Origin: Synechococcus sp. PCC 6312
Lineage (GTDB): Bacteria; Cyanobacteriota; Cyanobacteriia; Thermosynechococcales; Thermosynechococcaceae
Assembly: GCF_000316685.1 (NCBI RefSeq)
Contig: NC_019680.1
Span: 187,501 to 251,500, forward strand
DNA: 64,000 bases
Reading direction: 5' to 3'
Shown here piece after piece: positions 39,100 to 47,442 of the stretch. The notes below the pieces were generated by a model. It saw only the letters and a list, made by a program, of their open reading frames with translations. It did no database searches and was not told the DNA's origin. Position 1 is the first letter of the stretch. The number at the start of each line of letters is the position of its first letter. The translations under genes and the position numbers were made by a program.

Positions 39100-40359
39100 T
39101 TAAGATTGACCTGACTGTTCTAGGGGAATTCCACATTCCTTGCAATGGGGAAGATAGGTATAGGTGGGTTGATGGCAGTGAGGACAGTCTTGGTATTGAT
39201 GAAAGCCGCAATGGGCACAATAGGGATCTGATAGCCGGATTTTCCGACCACATTGGATGCAGCGGGATTTTTGGTAGCGATTGCTGGCCTGGGTCGCGGG
39301 ATGTAAAAACAGCCGTTGCCCTAATTTGATTAACCCAAAACCCACGAGGGGAATTAAGAAAATATAGACATAGCTAACTAAAAATAAAAGTTGCCCAAAT
39401 AGGGTTGTGATCAAACTGAAAACAACGGAGAAGACTGCGCCAAATCGTAGGACTTCAAAGATTTTCAGAATCAAGGGAATCAAAAAGATCACAAATAAAT
39501 GCCAGCTAATCAGAGCTAACAGGCCAAATTGTCGTTGCCAGGCCCAGCGTTGTACCCAGCCAGCCAGCCCAATTAAGGGAGCTAAAAAGAGGACTTGGAG
39601 GATTAACTGTTGGGTCGGATGCCAAAAGCGCGCGCTGTCATAGCCCTGTTGGACGGCCTGAAAAGCGGAATCTTGATTGAGGAATTGAATAAATTTTTGA
39701 CTGTTGGGTTGCTGGAGTAAGGTTTCTTGGAGTTGCTGAATATCTTGTTTCAGGGTTTGAATTTTTTGTTCATTGGCTTGTAAGGTTTGGCGGGCCTGGG
39801 CCGCAGCAACGGCATTAATGGATTGGGACGGGGCCTGGCCGGCAATTTGCTCTAATAAAGTCGAGTCATATTCAGCCCGGATTTTGCGATTAGCGGTGGC
39901 GAGGAAATCAATGGCCTGCTCCTGTTGTCTCAGTCGAGCTAGGGTATTGCGGGTGCTGGGAGTAACGATGGCATCACGGCGAGCGGCATAGTCCAAGCAA
40001 ACTGGGGAAAGTTGACCGAGGTGATCCTGGGCTTGGCGGCGATACTGCAACTCTAAAGAATCATTACTTGCGTTCTCTAGGGCAGTCCGAACTTGGGCAA
40101 AATCACGGTTTAGTTGGGAATCTGTGGTCTGCTCTCGATAGGTTTGCCAGGCCGGGTAACAGGGATAGGCTTGCTCCGGGCTGAGGGGCCAACGAGCAAT
40201 ATCAGCCAGCCCAGAAAAGACCTGCCAGAGAATGAAAATATCAATAACAATGATGATACCCAGGCTGAGTTTATTGAGGGGTTGGGCTTGTTGTCGGGAG
40301 GATTGGTGATAAAACCGTTGGATCCAGGCCGAGAGGGTTTGGCGCATCTGGGCGATCAT
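39100..40359 (-). CDS. Membrane protein with C-terminal double zinc ribbon, unknown function
   Basis: A 419-residue protein. Order: one N-terminal membrane helix (about residues 33-50), a long Gln-rich helical extracytoplasmic or coiled region (about 90-235), four to five membrane helices (about 255-375), then two CxxC zinc ribbons (C-I-Q-C-G-R-K, C-A-H-C-G-F, C-P-H-C, C-K-E-C-G-I-P). Zinc-ribbon tails of this kind are common in cyanobacterial membrane proteins of unknown role. The ATG at 40359 is chosen; a GTG four codons upstream is possible. Confidence 0.7.
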   Translation of the reverse strand: MIAQMRQTLSAWIQRFYHQSSRQQAQPLNKLSLGIIIVIDIFILWQVFSGLADIARWPLSPEQAYPCYPAWQTYREQTTDSQLNRDFAQVRTALENASNDSLELQYRRQAQDHLGQLSPVCLDYAARRDAIVTPSTRNTLARLRQQEQAIDFLATANRKIRAEYDSTLLEQIAGQAPSQSINAVAAAQARQTLQANEQKIQTLKQDIQQLQETLLQQPNSQKFIQFLNQDSAFQAVQQGYDSARFWHPTQQLILQVLFLAPLIGLAGWVQRWAWQRQFGLLALISWHLFVIFLIPLILKIFEVLRFGAVFSVVFSLITTLFGQLLFLVSYVYIFLIPLVGFGLIKLGQRLFLHPATQASNRYQKSRCIQCGRKIRLSDPYCAHCGFHQYQDCPHCHQPTYTYLPHCKECGIPLEQSGQS

Positions 40360-40502
40360 GATCAGGCACACCGTTAGAAATAAGGGGCAGGCATGGCTTA
40401 AGTTTACAGTGGAGCTTTTTGGAAATTATCCAGATGGGAGCCTCAGACCAGTCGTGAGCTATAAAAGCAGCATTGCCTCCCAAGGGGAGAGGAATAGAGC
40501 CG

Positions 40503-40661
40503 ATGCAAATTTTCTTTGTGATCTTTTTTTCCTTTTTGAGCGTCTGGATTGTTCAGCTAACCGTGCATTTGCCCCTAGATATTCTCAACTGGATTCATGT
40601 GCCCCAAGTCCTTTGGATTGCGGTGTTGGTTGGATTATTAGCGTGGGGATTGGGAGATTAA
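40503..40661 (+). CDS. Small hypothetical membrane protein (52 residues)
   Basis: An almost entirely hydrophobic protein with two short helices (I-F-F-V-I-F-F-S-F-L and V-L-W-I-A-V-L-V-G-L-L-A-W-G-L). The ATG at 40503 is preceded by GGGGAGAGGA about 12 bases upstream, which supports translation. It lies between the divergent zinc-ribbon gene and rsmB. The family is not recognised. Confidence 0.5.
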   Translation: MQIFFVIFFSFLSVWIVQLTVHLPLDILNWIHVPQVLWIAVLVGLLAWGLGD

Positions 40662-40772
40662 GGGCTAATGCGGCAGCTAGAGATTAATTTACTAAGCTAG
40701 TCAAGGGCCTGGGGATCGGTTACGCTCTTAAGTCCACATCGTTACTTTTCTACCCTTGGCTCACTGTTGTCC

Positions 40773-42149
40773 ATGTCTGCTTCTAGCTTGCTGTCCTCTG
40801 CTGCGGTCAACCTCAAAGCAACGCCTCGTTACCAGGCCTATCTTACCCTCCAGGCCGTTGCCAAGGGAGCCTATGCCGATGTTGCCCTCAGCCGTGTTTT
40901 GCATCAATCGCCCTTAAACTCTCTGGATCGGGGGTTGGTAACGGAGTTAGTCTATGGCACAGTCAGGCGACAACGTACCCTAGATGCTCTGATTGATCAC
41001 CTTTGTCGGCAGCGGAATCAACCCTTAAACTTGCGATTAATTCTGCGCCTAGGTCTTTATCAGTTACGCTACTTAGCCCAAATTCCCGCCGCTGCTGCTG
41101 TAAATACCAGCGTTGAGTTGGCTAAAGGGTGTGGTCTAACTGGCCTGGCGGGAGTGGTCAATGGGGTGTTACGGGCCTATCTGCGGATCAGTCAAGACCG
41201 AGAACCCCTACCTGAGTTGGCGGATCCGCTCCTCAATTTGGCTGTTCAAGAAAGTTTTCCCGATTGGATTGTCCAGGCCTGGGCGGCCCAGCTTGAGATG
41301 CCGGAAACTACGGCCCTCTGCCAGTTTTTTAATCAGACTCCCACCATCGACCTCCGGGTTAATTCTCTTCAGGCCAGTCCCGAAGACGTTTTAACGGCCC
41401 TCGCCACCGCTAAAATCCCTGCCACCCCTCTTGCCAACTTACCGGGGGGAATTCGTCTCGGGGCCGGCCTGGGGGCTATTGCCGCGTTGCCCGGTTATGA
41501 CAAAGGGTGGTGGTCTGTCCAAGATGCCGCGGCCCAACTGGTGACCTATTTGCTGGATCCACAACCTGGGGAAACAATTATTGATGCCTGTGCAGCCCCT
41601 GGGGGAAAGACCACCCACATCGCCGAACGAATGCAGGATCGGGGCACGGTGATTGCTCTGGATCGGGTTGCCTCCCGCCTACGGAAACTGAAGCAAAATC
41701 AACAACGCCTCCAGTTGACCTGCCTCCAGGCCCAGTTGGCCGATAGTACCCAAATTCAAACGATGTTACCCCTGGCCGACCGCGTCCTGATTGATGCCCC
41801 CTGTTCGGGCCTGGGAACTCTCCACCGCCATGCAGATGCCCGTTGGCGACAAACCCCCACGACACTTGCCGAATTAGTCAGCCTCCAGGCCCAACTCCTG
41901 GAAAATGCTGCAACCTGGGTTAAACCAGGGGGATTGATGGTCTATGCCACCTGTAGTTTGCATCCCGATGAAAATCAAACTCAAGTTGAGAATTTCCTCA
42001 AGGCTCACCCCAATTGGCACATTGCCCCCTTACCCCTGCCCTTTCCCCGCCCCGATCTCCAGCAAGCCCAAGGATGGCTCCAGGCCTGGCCCCAACGCCA
42101 ACAAATGGATGGATTTTTTATGGTGCGGTTGCAGCGCGATACCCCATGA
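40773..42149 (+). CDS. rsmB: 16S rRNA (cytosine(967)-C(5))-methyltransferase RsmB
   Basis: Methylates C967 of 16S rRNA. An N-terminal NusB-like domain (about residues 15-145) precedes the methyltransferase domain. The SAM loop is D-A-C-A-A-P-G-G-K-T-T-H, motif IV is D-A-P-C-S-G-L-G-T-L with one conserved Cys, and the catalytic Cys is in Y-A-T-C-S-L-H-P-D-E-N. The length of 458 residues is normal. The ATG at 40773 is used; a TTG two codons before it is possible. The last 32 bases overlap the convergent CPBP gene. Confidence 0.95.
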   Translation: MSASSLLSSAAVNLKATPRYQAYLTLQAVAKGAYADVALSRVLHQSPLNSLDRGLVTELVYGTVRRQRTLDALIDHLCRQRNQPLNLRLILRLGLYQLRYLAQIPAAAAVNTSVELAKGCGLTGLAGVVNGVLRAYLRISQDREPLPELADPLLNLAVQESFPDWIVQAWAAQLEMPETTALCQFFNQTPTIDLRVNSLQASPEDVLTALATAKIPATPLANLPGGIRLGAGLGAIAALPGYDKGWWSVQDAAAQLVTYLLDPQPGETIIDACAAPGGKTTHIAERMQDRGTVIALDRVASRLRKLKQNQQRLQLTCLQAQLADSTQIQTMLPLADRVLIDAPCSGLGTLHRHADARWRQTPTTLAELVSLQAQLLENAATWVKPGGLMVYATCSLHPDENQTQVENFLKAHPNWHIAPLPLPFPRPDLQQAQGWLQAWPQRQQMDGFFMVRLQRDTP

Positions 42150-42966
42150 CCCCAGCCAAGACCCATAACAGGATGAGGCCGATCAATCCTGCCAAAGGAT
42201 TCCCACCTACCCCCGTTAACCACTCTGGAATACCAGCACTGGGCTTAAACAGACCGCCAACATTGACCCAGTAATAGCCCGCAACCAGACCCCCATGAAG
42301 CCCCATGGCCATCCCTAACCGCCGTCCCCAGGCCTGTTTGGCCCATCCCAAGCTCAAGCCGAGGAGAACTAGGCCGAGAAATTGGGGAGCCGTGGCCACA
42401 ATGACATCCAAGGGGCGAATAAAATGTAAAGCCGCAAAGATGAGGGCTTGGATCATCACGGCACTATTGGGTTGATAGTCCAGTTCTAACTCCTGTTGCA
42501 GCCAACCCCGAAAGAGTAATTCCTCCGCAAATCCGACCCCCAAGCCCGTCAGTAGTCCTTCCCAAACAATCTTCAGAAAAGGGTCTGGAAAGCCTTCAAA
42601 TCCGACCCAACCCAGGCCCCACTGCCCGCCAAAAAGCACCCCGATCAACCCTAGCCCCAGTAACCAGCCCAGGCCAGCCTCCCGCCCGAGTTGCCGGTTC
42701 AAGCGTAATCCATAAAACCTGAGGGGCTGTTTTTGCCGGTGAATCCGCTGCCCCCACTCCCGTAATAGGAGGATAAACAGGCTGTACAGTAAGCCGAGAC
42801 TCAACCAGCTAACCGGGCCAGGCTCACCCCAGATCAGATAGAGGGGAATTGCCCAAGGGAGCCAGAGGGCCAACAACGTCACCACAAACAGACCCACTCG
42901 GGCCGCCGCTGGGAGTCGGGCCAATGGTTGGGGCCGGGCCTGGGAATACCTATTCGTCCGGTTCAA
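42118..42966 (-). CDS. CPBP family intramembrane glutamic endopeptidase
   Basis: A multi-helix membrane protein of 282 residues with the CPBP (Abi/Rce1) motif E-E-L-L-F-R-G-W-L and the second motif A-L-H-F. Members act as intramembrane proteases, some linked to bacteriocin self-immunity; no bacteriocin genes are seen here. The start is a TTG at 42966 overlapping the end of clpS by 17 bases; no ATG or clear ribosome site is available, so the true start is uncertain. The 3' end overlaps rsmB by 32 bases. Confidence 0.85.
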   Translation of the reverse strand: MNRTNRYSQARPQPLARLPAAARVGLFVVTLLALWLPWAIPLYLIWGEPGPVSWLSLGLLYSLFILLLREWGQRIHRQKQPLRFYGLRLNRQLGREAGLGWLLGLGLIGVLFGGQWGLGWVGFEGFPDPFLKIVWEGLLTGLGVGFAEELLFRGWLQQELELDYQPNSAVMIQALIFAALHFIRPLDVIVATAPQFLGLVLLGLSLGWAKQAWGRRLGMAMGLHGGLVAGYYWVNVGGLFKPSAGIPEWLTGVGGNPLAGLIGLILLWVLAGVMGYRAATAP

Positions 42967-43231
42967 TGGTACTTGTCAATCCAGCCATTTTCAGAGCTTC
43001 ACAATAAAACTCAGCATGTTCCAAGGCACAGGTAATGACGAGTGCTACACCATTGGTATGGGCTTCCATCATGATGTCCACGGCCTGGGGTTGGGTCAGA
43101 CTGGGGACAGTTTTCAGCAGGGTTTCCACCACATGCTCCATTGAGTTAAAGTCATCGTTATGCAGCAACACCCGATAACGGGGCGCAAGTTTCCGAACCG
43201 TAGATGTTTTTTCAATGGTTTGCACAGACAT
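42950..43231 (-). CDS. clpS: ATP-dependent Clp protease adaptor ClpS
   Basis: Adaptor that passes N-degron substrates to the ClpC/ClpP protease in cyanobacteria, 93 residues. Conserved parts: Y-R-V-L-L-H-N-D-D-F-N-S-M-E-H-V-V, where the Asn-Asp pair binds the substrate N-terminus, and A-H-T-N-G-V-A-L-V with C-A-L-E-H-A-E. The ATG at 43231 gives the usual N-terminus; an in-frame start nine codons upstream (43258) is less likely. It overlaps the CPBP protease gene downstream, so the two may be co-expressed. Confidence 0.95.
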   Translation of the reverse strand: MSVQTIEKTSTVRKLAPRYRVLLHNDDFNSMEHVVETLLKTVPSLTQPQAVDIMMEAHTNGVALVITCALEHAEFYCEALKMAGLTSTIEPDE

Positions 43232-43350
43232 AATGACTGGGCCTCGCGATCCTGGCACTTTCTAATAATTTTGACGGTGACTTTAGTTTAGCCTACCTCA
43301 CTTTACAATCTGTAATATCCCCCTTTGCCCATGACTCTTGAGGCACAGCC

Positions 43351-43806
43351 ATGACTGTAACAACTCCCACCCCAGCCATATCCCCAGGCATCGCCCCGCC
43401 AGCGGTTGTGATCTATGATGGCGACTGTAATTTCTGTGTCACGTTTGTGCAACTGTTGGAGCAATGGGATCAGGGAAAACGCTTTGTTTATGTGCCGATG
43501 CAAGATGAAGCCACCCTAGCCCAATGGCACATGACTCCAGCAGATTGCCAGGCCGGGATGATTTTGCTCGATCCGACTCATCCCCAAGCCTATGTCCAAG
43601 GGAGTGCTGCGGCTGAGGAAATTACCCGTTTATTACCTGGTGGAAATGGTTTAATTGCGGCCTATCGAAATTGGGCCACCCTCAAGGGCCTGGGGGATGC
43701 AGCCTACGAAACCCTTCGCGATCATCGTTATGCCTGGTTTGGATCCCGCAGCCAGACCTATGAATCTCGGTATCCAGGCCCGGCCTGTGGGGGCAATTGC
43801 CCTTAA
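43351..43806 (+). CDS. DCC family thiol-disulfide oxidoreductase-like protein (DUF393)
   Basis: A 151-residue protein with the DUF393 motif Y-D-G-D-C-N-F-C (D-x-x-C-x-x-C) near residues 22-29 and a thioredoxin-like pattern after it. The DCC family is named for the Asp-Cys-Cys motif and is thought to be redox-active, but no substrate is known. A second pair of cysteines at the end (A-C-G-G-N-C-P) is notable. The gene stands alone between clpS and the YggT gene. Confidence 0.88.
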   Translation: MTVTTPTPAISPGIAPPAVVIYDGDCNFCVTFVQLLEQWDQGKRFVYVPMQDEATLAQWHMTPADCQAGMILLDPTHPQAYVQGSAAAEEITRLLPGGNGLIAAYRNWATLKGLGDAAYETLRDHRYAWFGSRSQTYESRYPGPACGGNCP

Positions 43807-43885
43807 ATTTCCCAGGCTTTATCGACCAAAGTATTCTGTCAAGCTGAAACTCAAAAAGCCAAACCTCTCTGCCCCCCATGACAGA

Positions 43886-44185
43886 CTATGGCCAGAGTAA
43901 GTAAAGCAACCCCTGTTCGCCCACCAACAGTTCCCGCAACAGACTGACAATTGCGACCCAAATTACCGGGCTAATATCTACACCACCAATGGGGGGAATG
44001 ATTTTACGGGTCGGGCCTAAAAACGGTTCGGTCGGTGCAGCCACCCAGTTAAACGGAAATTGGGTTAAGTTGGCCTGGGGATACCAAGTTAAAACAATCC
44101 GCAAAATGAATAACAGCGTCAACAGTCCCAAGACCAGGCCCAGGCCCAAGTTAATCCATTCAAGTGGCTGCATTGTTAAACTCAT
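43886..44185 (-). CDS. YggT family membrane protein (Ycf19-like)
   Basis: A 99-residue protein with two membrane segments. It has the family motif P-T-E-P-F-L-G-P-T-R-K-I-I-P-P at about residues 51-65, after L-R-I-V-L-T-W-Y-P. YggT/Ycf19 proteins occur in cyanobacteria and plastids (CCB3, YLMG) and are implicated in cytochrome b6 maturation and nucleoid or thylakoid organisation. The ATG at 44185 fits; M-Q-P-L four codons later is an alternative. Confidence 0.88.
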   Translation of the reverse strand: MSLTMQPLEWINLGLGLVLGLLTLLFILRIVLTWYPQANLTQFPFNWVAAPTEPFLGPTRKIIPPIGGVDISPVIWVAIVSLLRELLVGEQGLLYLLWP

Positions 44186-44277
44186 GCCCTAGAGTGACTT
44201 TTTTTGATCTTATCCCCTTCTTATCGCCTCTGATAGTTTTCAATAGAGGGGCCTGAATCAATAGCCGAGGGACTTTA

Positions 44278-44388
44278 ATGGCTGCTCTGAACATTGACCA
44301 TAGCCCGGTGGCAGGCCGCAAAGTTCGACCGGAAACAGTCAGCTTGCTCAGATTGCCAGTGCCTTCAGGTGAGAGCATATGTCCCTAA
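44278..44388 (+). CDS. Possible 36-residue small protein
   Basis: A short frame in the 200-base gap between two genes starts with ATG six bases after GAGGG. It reads A-A-L-N-I-D-H-S-P-V-A-G-R-K-V-R-P then E-T-V-S-L-L-R-L-P. It overlaps the convergent epimerase stop by 4 bases. Codon use resembles neighbouring genes, but the family is not recognised and the frame is short enough to arise by chance. Confidence 0.3.
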   Translation: MAALNIDHSPVAGRKVRPETVSLLRLPVPSGESICP

Positions 44389-45299
44389 GCCTCCTCCTTG
44401 AGAATGTCGGCCAAAGCGGCCTGGGCATCGGGAAACTTGAACCTAAAACCCACTTCTTGGAGCCGTTGGGGTAAAACCTGCTGTCCTTCCAGAACAACCT
44501 GGGCTGCTTCCCCTAAAAGCAACTCCAAGACAAAATCCGGCACGGGTAGCCAAGAGGGCCGACCCATGACTTGCCCCAGAGTTTGACAAAAATCCGTCAT
44601 CCGTTGCGGGGTAGGGGCAGTGGCATTATAGATTCCTTCCATCTGCTCATCCTGAAGGGCCTGGAGAATGATGTTCACTAAATCATCTTGATGAATCCAA
44701 GAAAACCATTGTCGCCCTGAACCAATTGGCCCCCCGGCAAACAGCTTAAAGGTCGGTAACATCTGCCCCAATGCCCCCCCCAGGCCCAGGACAATTCCAA
44801 ATCGTAAAATGACTAATCGGGTTCCCAATGCAGTAACTTTTGCGGCTTCCGTTTCCCAGGCCTGGCAGACCGAGGCTAAAAAATCCTGGCCGGCTGGACT
44901 TGCTTCCGTGAAGGTGGCTGTTTCGCTGGTTCCGTAATAGCCAATGGCCGAGGTGCTAATCAATATGGGCGGGCGGGGGCTGGCCTGGGCGATGGCTTCC
45001 ACCAGTTTGGCTGTCCCGACTTGACGGCTATTAAGAATTTCTTGCTTACGGGTTGGAGTCCAACGACCTTGGGCCAACGGTTCACCCGCTAAATTAACCG
45101 CCGCATCACAATCCGCAATTGCCTCCTGCCAGACCCCGGAGGTTTGGGGGGTATAGGGCACAACTTCCACTTGCGGAAATTGGGCTGTTGCTTTGACTGG
45201 ATTCCGCGTTAGCAATAAACAATCATGGCCCTGGGCCTGGAGTCTGGTGATGAGTCTGGTGCCCACCAGTCCCGTGCCGCCTGTAACTGCAATTTTCAT
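44385..45299 (-). CDS. TIGR01777 family NAD(P)-dependent epimerase/dehydratase
   Basis: Short-chain-dehydrogenase-like protein of 304 residues, related to E. coli YfcH and plant SulA-like proteins. The nucleotide loop V-T-G-G-T-G-L-V-G-T-R is at the N-terminus. Later motifs are N-L-A-G-E-P-L-A-Q-G-R-W and S-A-I-G-Y-Y-G, with a DUF1731-type C-terminus (V-L-L-G-E-x-A-x-V-V-L-E-G-Q). No reaction has been assigned. The ATG at 45299 is used; an in-frame start twelve codons upstream is unlikely because it precedes the conserved N-terminus. Confidence 0.9.
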   Translation of the reverse strand: MKIAVTGGTGLVGTRLITRLQAQGHDCLLLTRNPVKATAQFPQVEVVPYTPQTSGVWQEAIADCDAAVNLAGEPLAQGRWTPTRKQEILNSRQVGTAKLVEAIAQASPRPPILISTSAIGYYGTSETATFTEASPAGQDFLASVCQAWETEAAKVTALGTRLVILRFGIVLGLGGALGQMLPTFKLFAGGPIGSGRQWFSWIHQDDLVNIILQALQDEQMEGIYNATAPTPQRMTDFCQTLGQVMGRPSWLPVPDFVLELLLGEAAQVVLEGQQVLPQRLQEVGFRFKFPDAQAALADILKEEA

Positions 45300-45359
45300 A
45301 AAATCATGCCTGTACTGGAGGATACGCCCTGCCAAGGGGATAGAGGCAGAGAGTGTGCC

Positions 45360-45602
45360 TTAACTGAGCTTCAACGCCGATGCCGGAACATCATCCCAAG
45401 TTTTCACGGTGCGTAAGCGGGTCAACCAACCAGCCGCCTTTTGTTCCGGGGTTAAGTTTTCTTCAAAGGAGTGTTGACATTCCTCTCCTTGGGCCTGGTC
45501 ACAGCAAGCAATACAGGCATAGAGCAACCCAGAGGGGTCTAGTTGTTCACACACCCAAATCGTTGTATCAGATAACTGCTCCATCCGGCCAATAAACTCC
45601 AC
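45360..45602 (-). CDS. Conserved small hypothetical protein
   Basis: An 80-residue protein with three central cysteines (Y-A-C-I-A-C-C-D) and a fourth in E-E-C-Q-H. A strongly acidic and aromatic start (T-T-I-W-V-C-E-Q-L-D) gives five cysteines in all, which could bind metal or form disulfides. The start may be GTG at 45602 or ATG at 45584; the latter has GGAG 12 bases upstream. It ends 60 bases before the epimerase start on the same strand. I do not recognise the family. Confidence 0.6.
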   Translation of the reverse strand: MEFIGRMEQLSDTTIWVCEQLDPSGLLYACIACCDQAQGEECQHSFEENLTPEQKAAGWLTRLRTVKTWDDVPASALKLS

Positions 45603-45791
45603 AACAGCACAAGCCCAAACCTTTTTTATTGTAGAGACTGTCCTGCAACTTATGGGGTTCGGGAACAGTTCTGCACTATCCCCAAGTACAAGCTAGTCCG
45701 GATCTAACCTAATCAAATAAGAATTAGTGGCAATAGTCATGATGAACTGCTATCATACTCTACGGAAAGTTACTAGGAGTAATTCGCAACT

Positions 45792-46877
45792 ATGGACAAG
45801 TTGACCCGACGCGGCGTACTAGGGTTGGGTGCTGCGGCAACGGCATATTTGGCCCACGAACTCTACCAAGGTGGGTCTGGCTGGGATGAGGCTGATGCTG
45901 CTACTACGCAAATTGCCCAGGCCAATCGGGTACTCAACCTCTACTCGGCTCGCCACTACGACACGGACAAAGCCCTTTACACCGGATTTACGCAGGCCAC
46001 TGGGATTCGTGTCAATGTGATTGAGGCTGAAGCGGACGCTTTAATCGAGCGGATCAGAAATGAAGGGGCCAACAGTCCGGCGGATGTCCTGATGACGGTA
46101 GATGCAGGTCGGTTGTGGCGGGCCCAAGAGCAAGGGGTGTTTCAGCCTGTTCAGTCGGCGGTTTTGAATCGGGCTGTACCTGCCAATTTACGGGATCCCC
46201 AAGGCAACTGGTATGGACTATCCCGCCGGGCCCGGGTGCTGATTTACAACAAAGCTCGGGTTAAGCCCAGCCAACTCTCTACCTATGAAGCCCTTGTAAA
46301 TCCCCAATGGCGAAAACAAGTTTTAACGCGATCATCTAGCAATGTTTATAGTCAATCTTTGACAGGTGCTCTCATTGCGATTCACGGTGCACCGAAAGTT
46401 GAATCCTGGGCCAAAGGCTTAGTGGCCAACTTTGCCCGCTCTCCCCAAGGTGGCGATACCGATCAAATTCGGGCTGTTGCGGCAGGGATTGGTTCAGTTG
46501 CGATTGCTAACCATTACTATCTGGTGCGGTTAATGGAGTCTAGTAAGCCAGAGGATCGGGACGTGGCGGCCAAGGTCGGGCTGTTTTTCCCCAATCAAAA
46601 GGCTCAGGGAACCCATGTGAATATCTGCGGGGCCGGTGTTGTCAAAGGGGCCCCCAATCGAGCCGCGGCAATTCGCTTTTTAGAGTATCTTGTTAGCCCC
46701 AAAGCCCAGGCCATGTTTGCCCAAGGGAACTTTGAATTTCCAGTTGTCCGGGGCGTTCCTCTTTATCCTGCGGTAGCCAAGCTCGGAAATTTCAAAGCCG
46801 AAACCGTGAGTGCGGCTGTATTTGGCCGAAACAATCCTGAAGCCCTGAGGTTAATGGATCGGGCTGGCTGGCGATAG
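45792..46877 (+). CDS. futA: Ferric iron ABC transporter substrate-binding protein (FutA-like)
   Basis: Periplasmic Fe(III)-binding protein of 361 residues. A Tat signal is visible at the start ([10 protein letters not shown]). The segment [12 protein letters not shown] holds the first iron ligands (around His55/Tyr56), and N-V-Y-S-Q-S and N-H-Y-Y hold the later tyrosines typical of FutA1/FutA2. AGGAG lies 12 bases before the ATG. No futB or futC is adjacent. The upstream AT-rich region may hold a Fur site, but I cannot identify one with confidence. Confidence 0.92.
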   Translation: MDKLTRRGVLGLGAAATAYLAHELYQGGSGWDEADAATTQIAQANRVLNLYSARHYDTDKALYTGFTQATGIRVNVIEAEADALIERIRNEGANSPADVLMTVDAGRLWRAQEQGVFQPVQSAVLNRAVPANLRDPQGNWYGLSRRARVLIYNKARVKPSQLSTYEALVNPQWRKQVLTRSSSNVYSQSLTGALIAIHGAPKVESWAKGLVANFARSPQGGDTDQIRAVAAGIGSVAIANHYYLVRLMESSKPEDRDVAAKVGLFFPNQKAQGTHVNICGAGVVKGAPNRAAAIRFLEYLVSPKAQAMFAQGNFEFPVVRGVPLYPAVAKLGNFKAETVSAAVFGRNNPEALRLMDRAGWR

Positions 46878-46929
46878 GGGCTTTTCGGGGTAAAATCCCA
46901 AACTAGACCCCCTCGCATTTGGACACCCT

Positions 46930-47442
46930 ATGGCTGAATCCGTCCCTAACCCCCCTGTCTCAGAATCCCTAATTGCGGCTTTGGCAGGGGATGATTGTGT
47001 GGTGGTGGCGGCGGCCCTCGAGGCTGGGCTGGCCCCTGATAGTGCCAATGCTGAGGGCATTCCTTTATTGGCGTTGGCGGCAGAGGCGGGCGCAGGGGAA
47101 TCCGTGAAGCTATTATTGGCCGCTGGGGCAACTGTTGATCAAGGGGATGCGGATCATTGGACTCCCCTCATGGCAGCGGCAGGGGGCAATCATTTGGAAA
47201 TTGTCCAACTCCTTTTAAATTCTGGGGCTAATGTCAATGCCCAGACTAGCTTTGGTTTAACCCCTCTGATGGCCGCGGCTGCTAAAGGTCAACTGGCCAC
47301 GGTAGAAGCTCTGATTGGGGCTGGGGCGGATGTAAAGGCGCGGGATCAAAATTCCTGGACAGCCTTGGTCTGGGCCTTGGAAGCAGGGCATACTGAAGTT
47401 GTCCAGGCCCTGAAGGCTGCCCGTGCCAAACTGGTGGGATGA
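46930..47442 (+). CDS. Ankyrin repeat protein
   Basis: A 170-residue protein made of about four to five ankyrin repeats, with consensus blocks such as D-H-W-T-P-L-M-A-A-A-G-G-N-H-L-E-I-V-Q-L and G-A-N-V-N-A-Q. No signal peptide is present, so it is probably a cytoplasmic protein-binding module. Its stop overlaps the start of the mechanosensitive channel gene (ATGA at 47439-47442), implying translational coupling and a possible regulatory or scaffold role for the channel. Confidence 0.9.
   Translation: MAESVPNPPVSESLIAALAGDDCVVVAAALEAGLAPDSANAEGIPLLALAAEAGAGESVKLLLAAGATVDQGDADHWTPLMAAAGGNHLEIVQLLLNSGANVNAQTSFGLTPLMAAAAKGQLATVEALIGAGADVKARDQNSWTALVWALEAGHTEVVQALKAARAKLVG

Noticed and set aside
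45700-45791. A Fur-binding site upstream of futA
   Set aside because: The region is AT-rich but no convincing inverted Fur-box repeat could be aligned.
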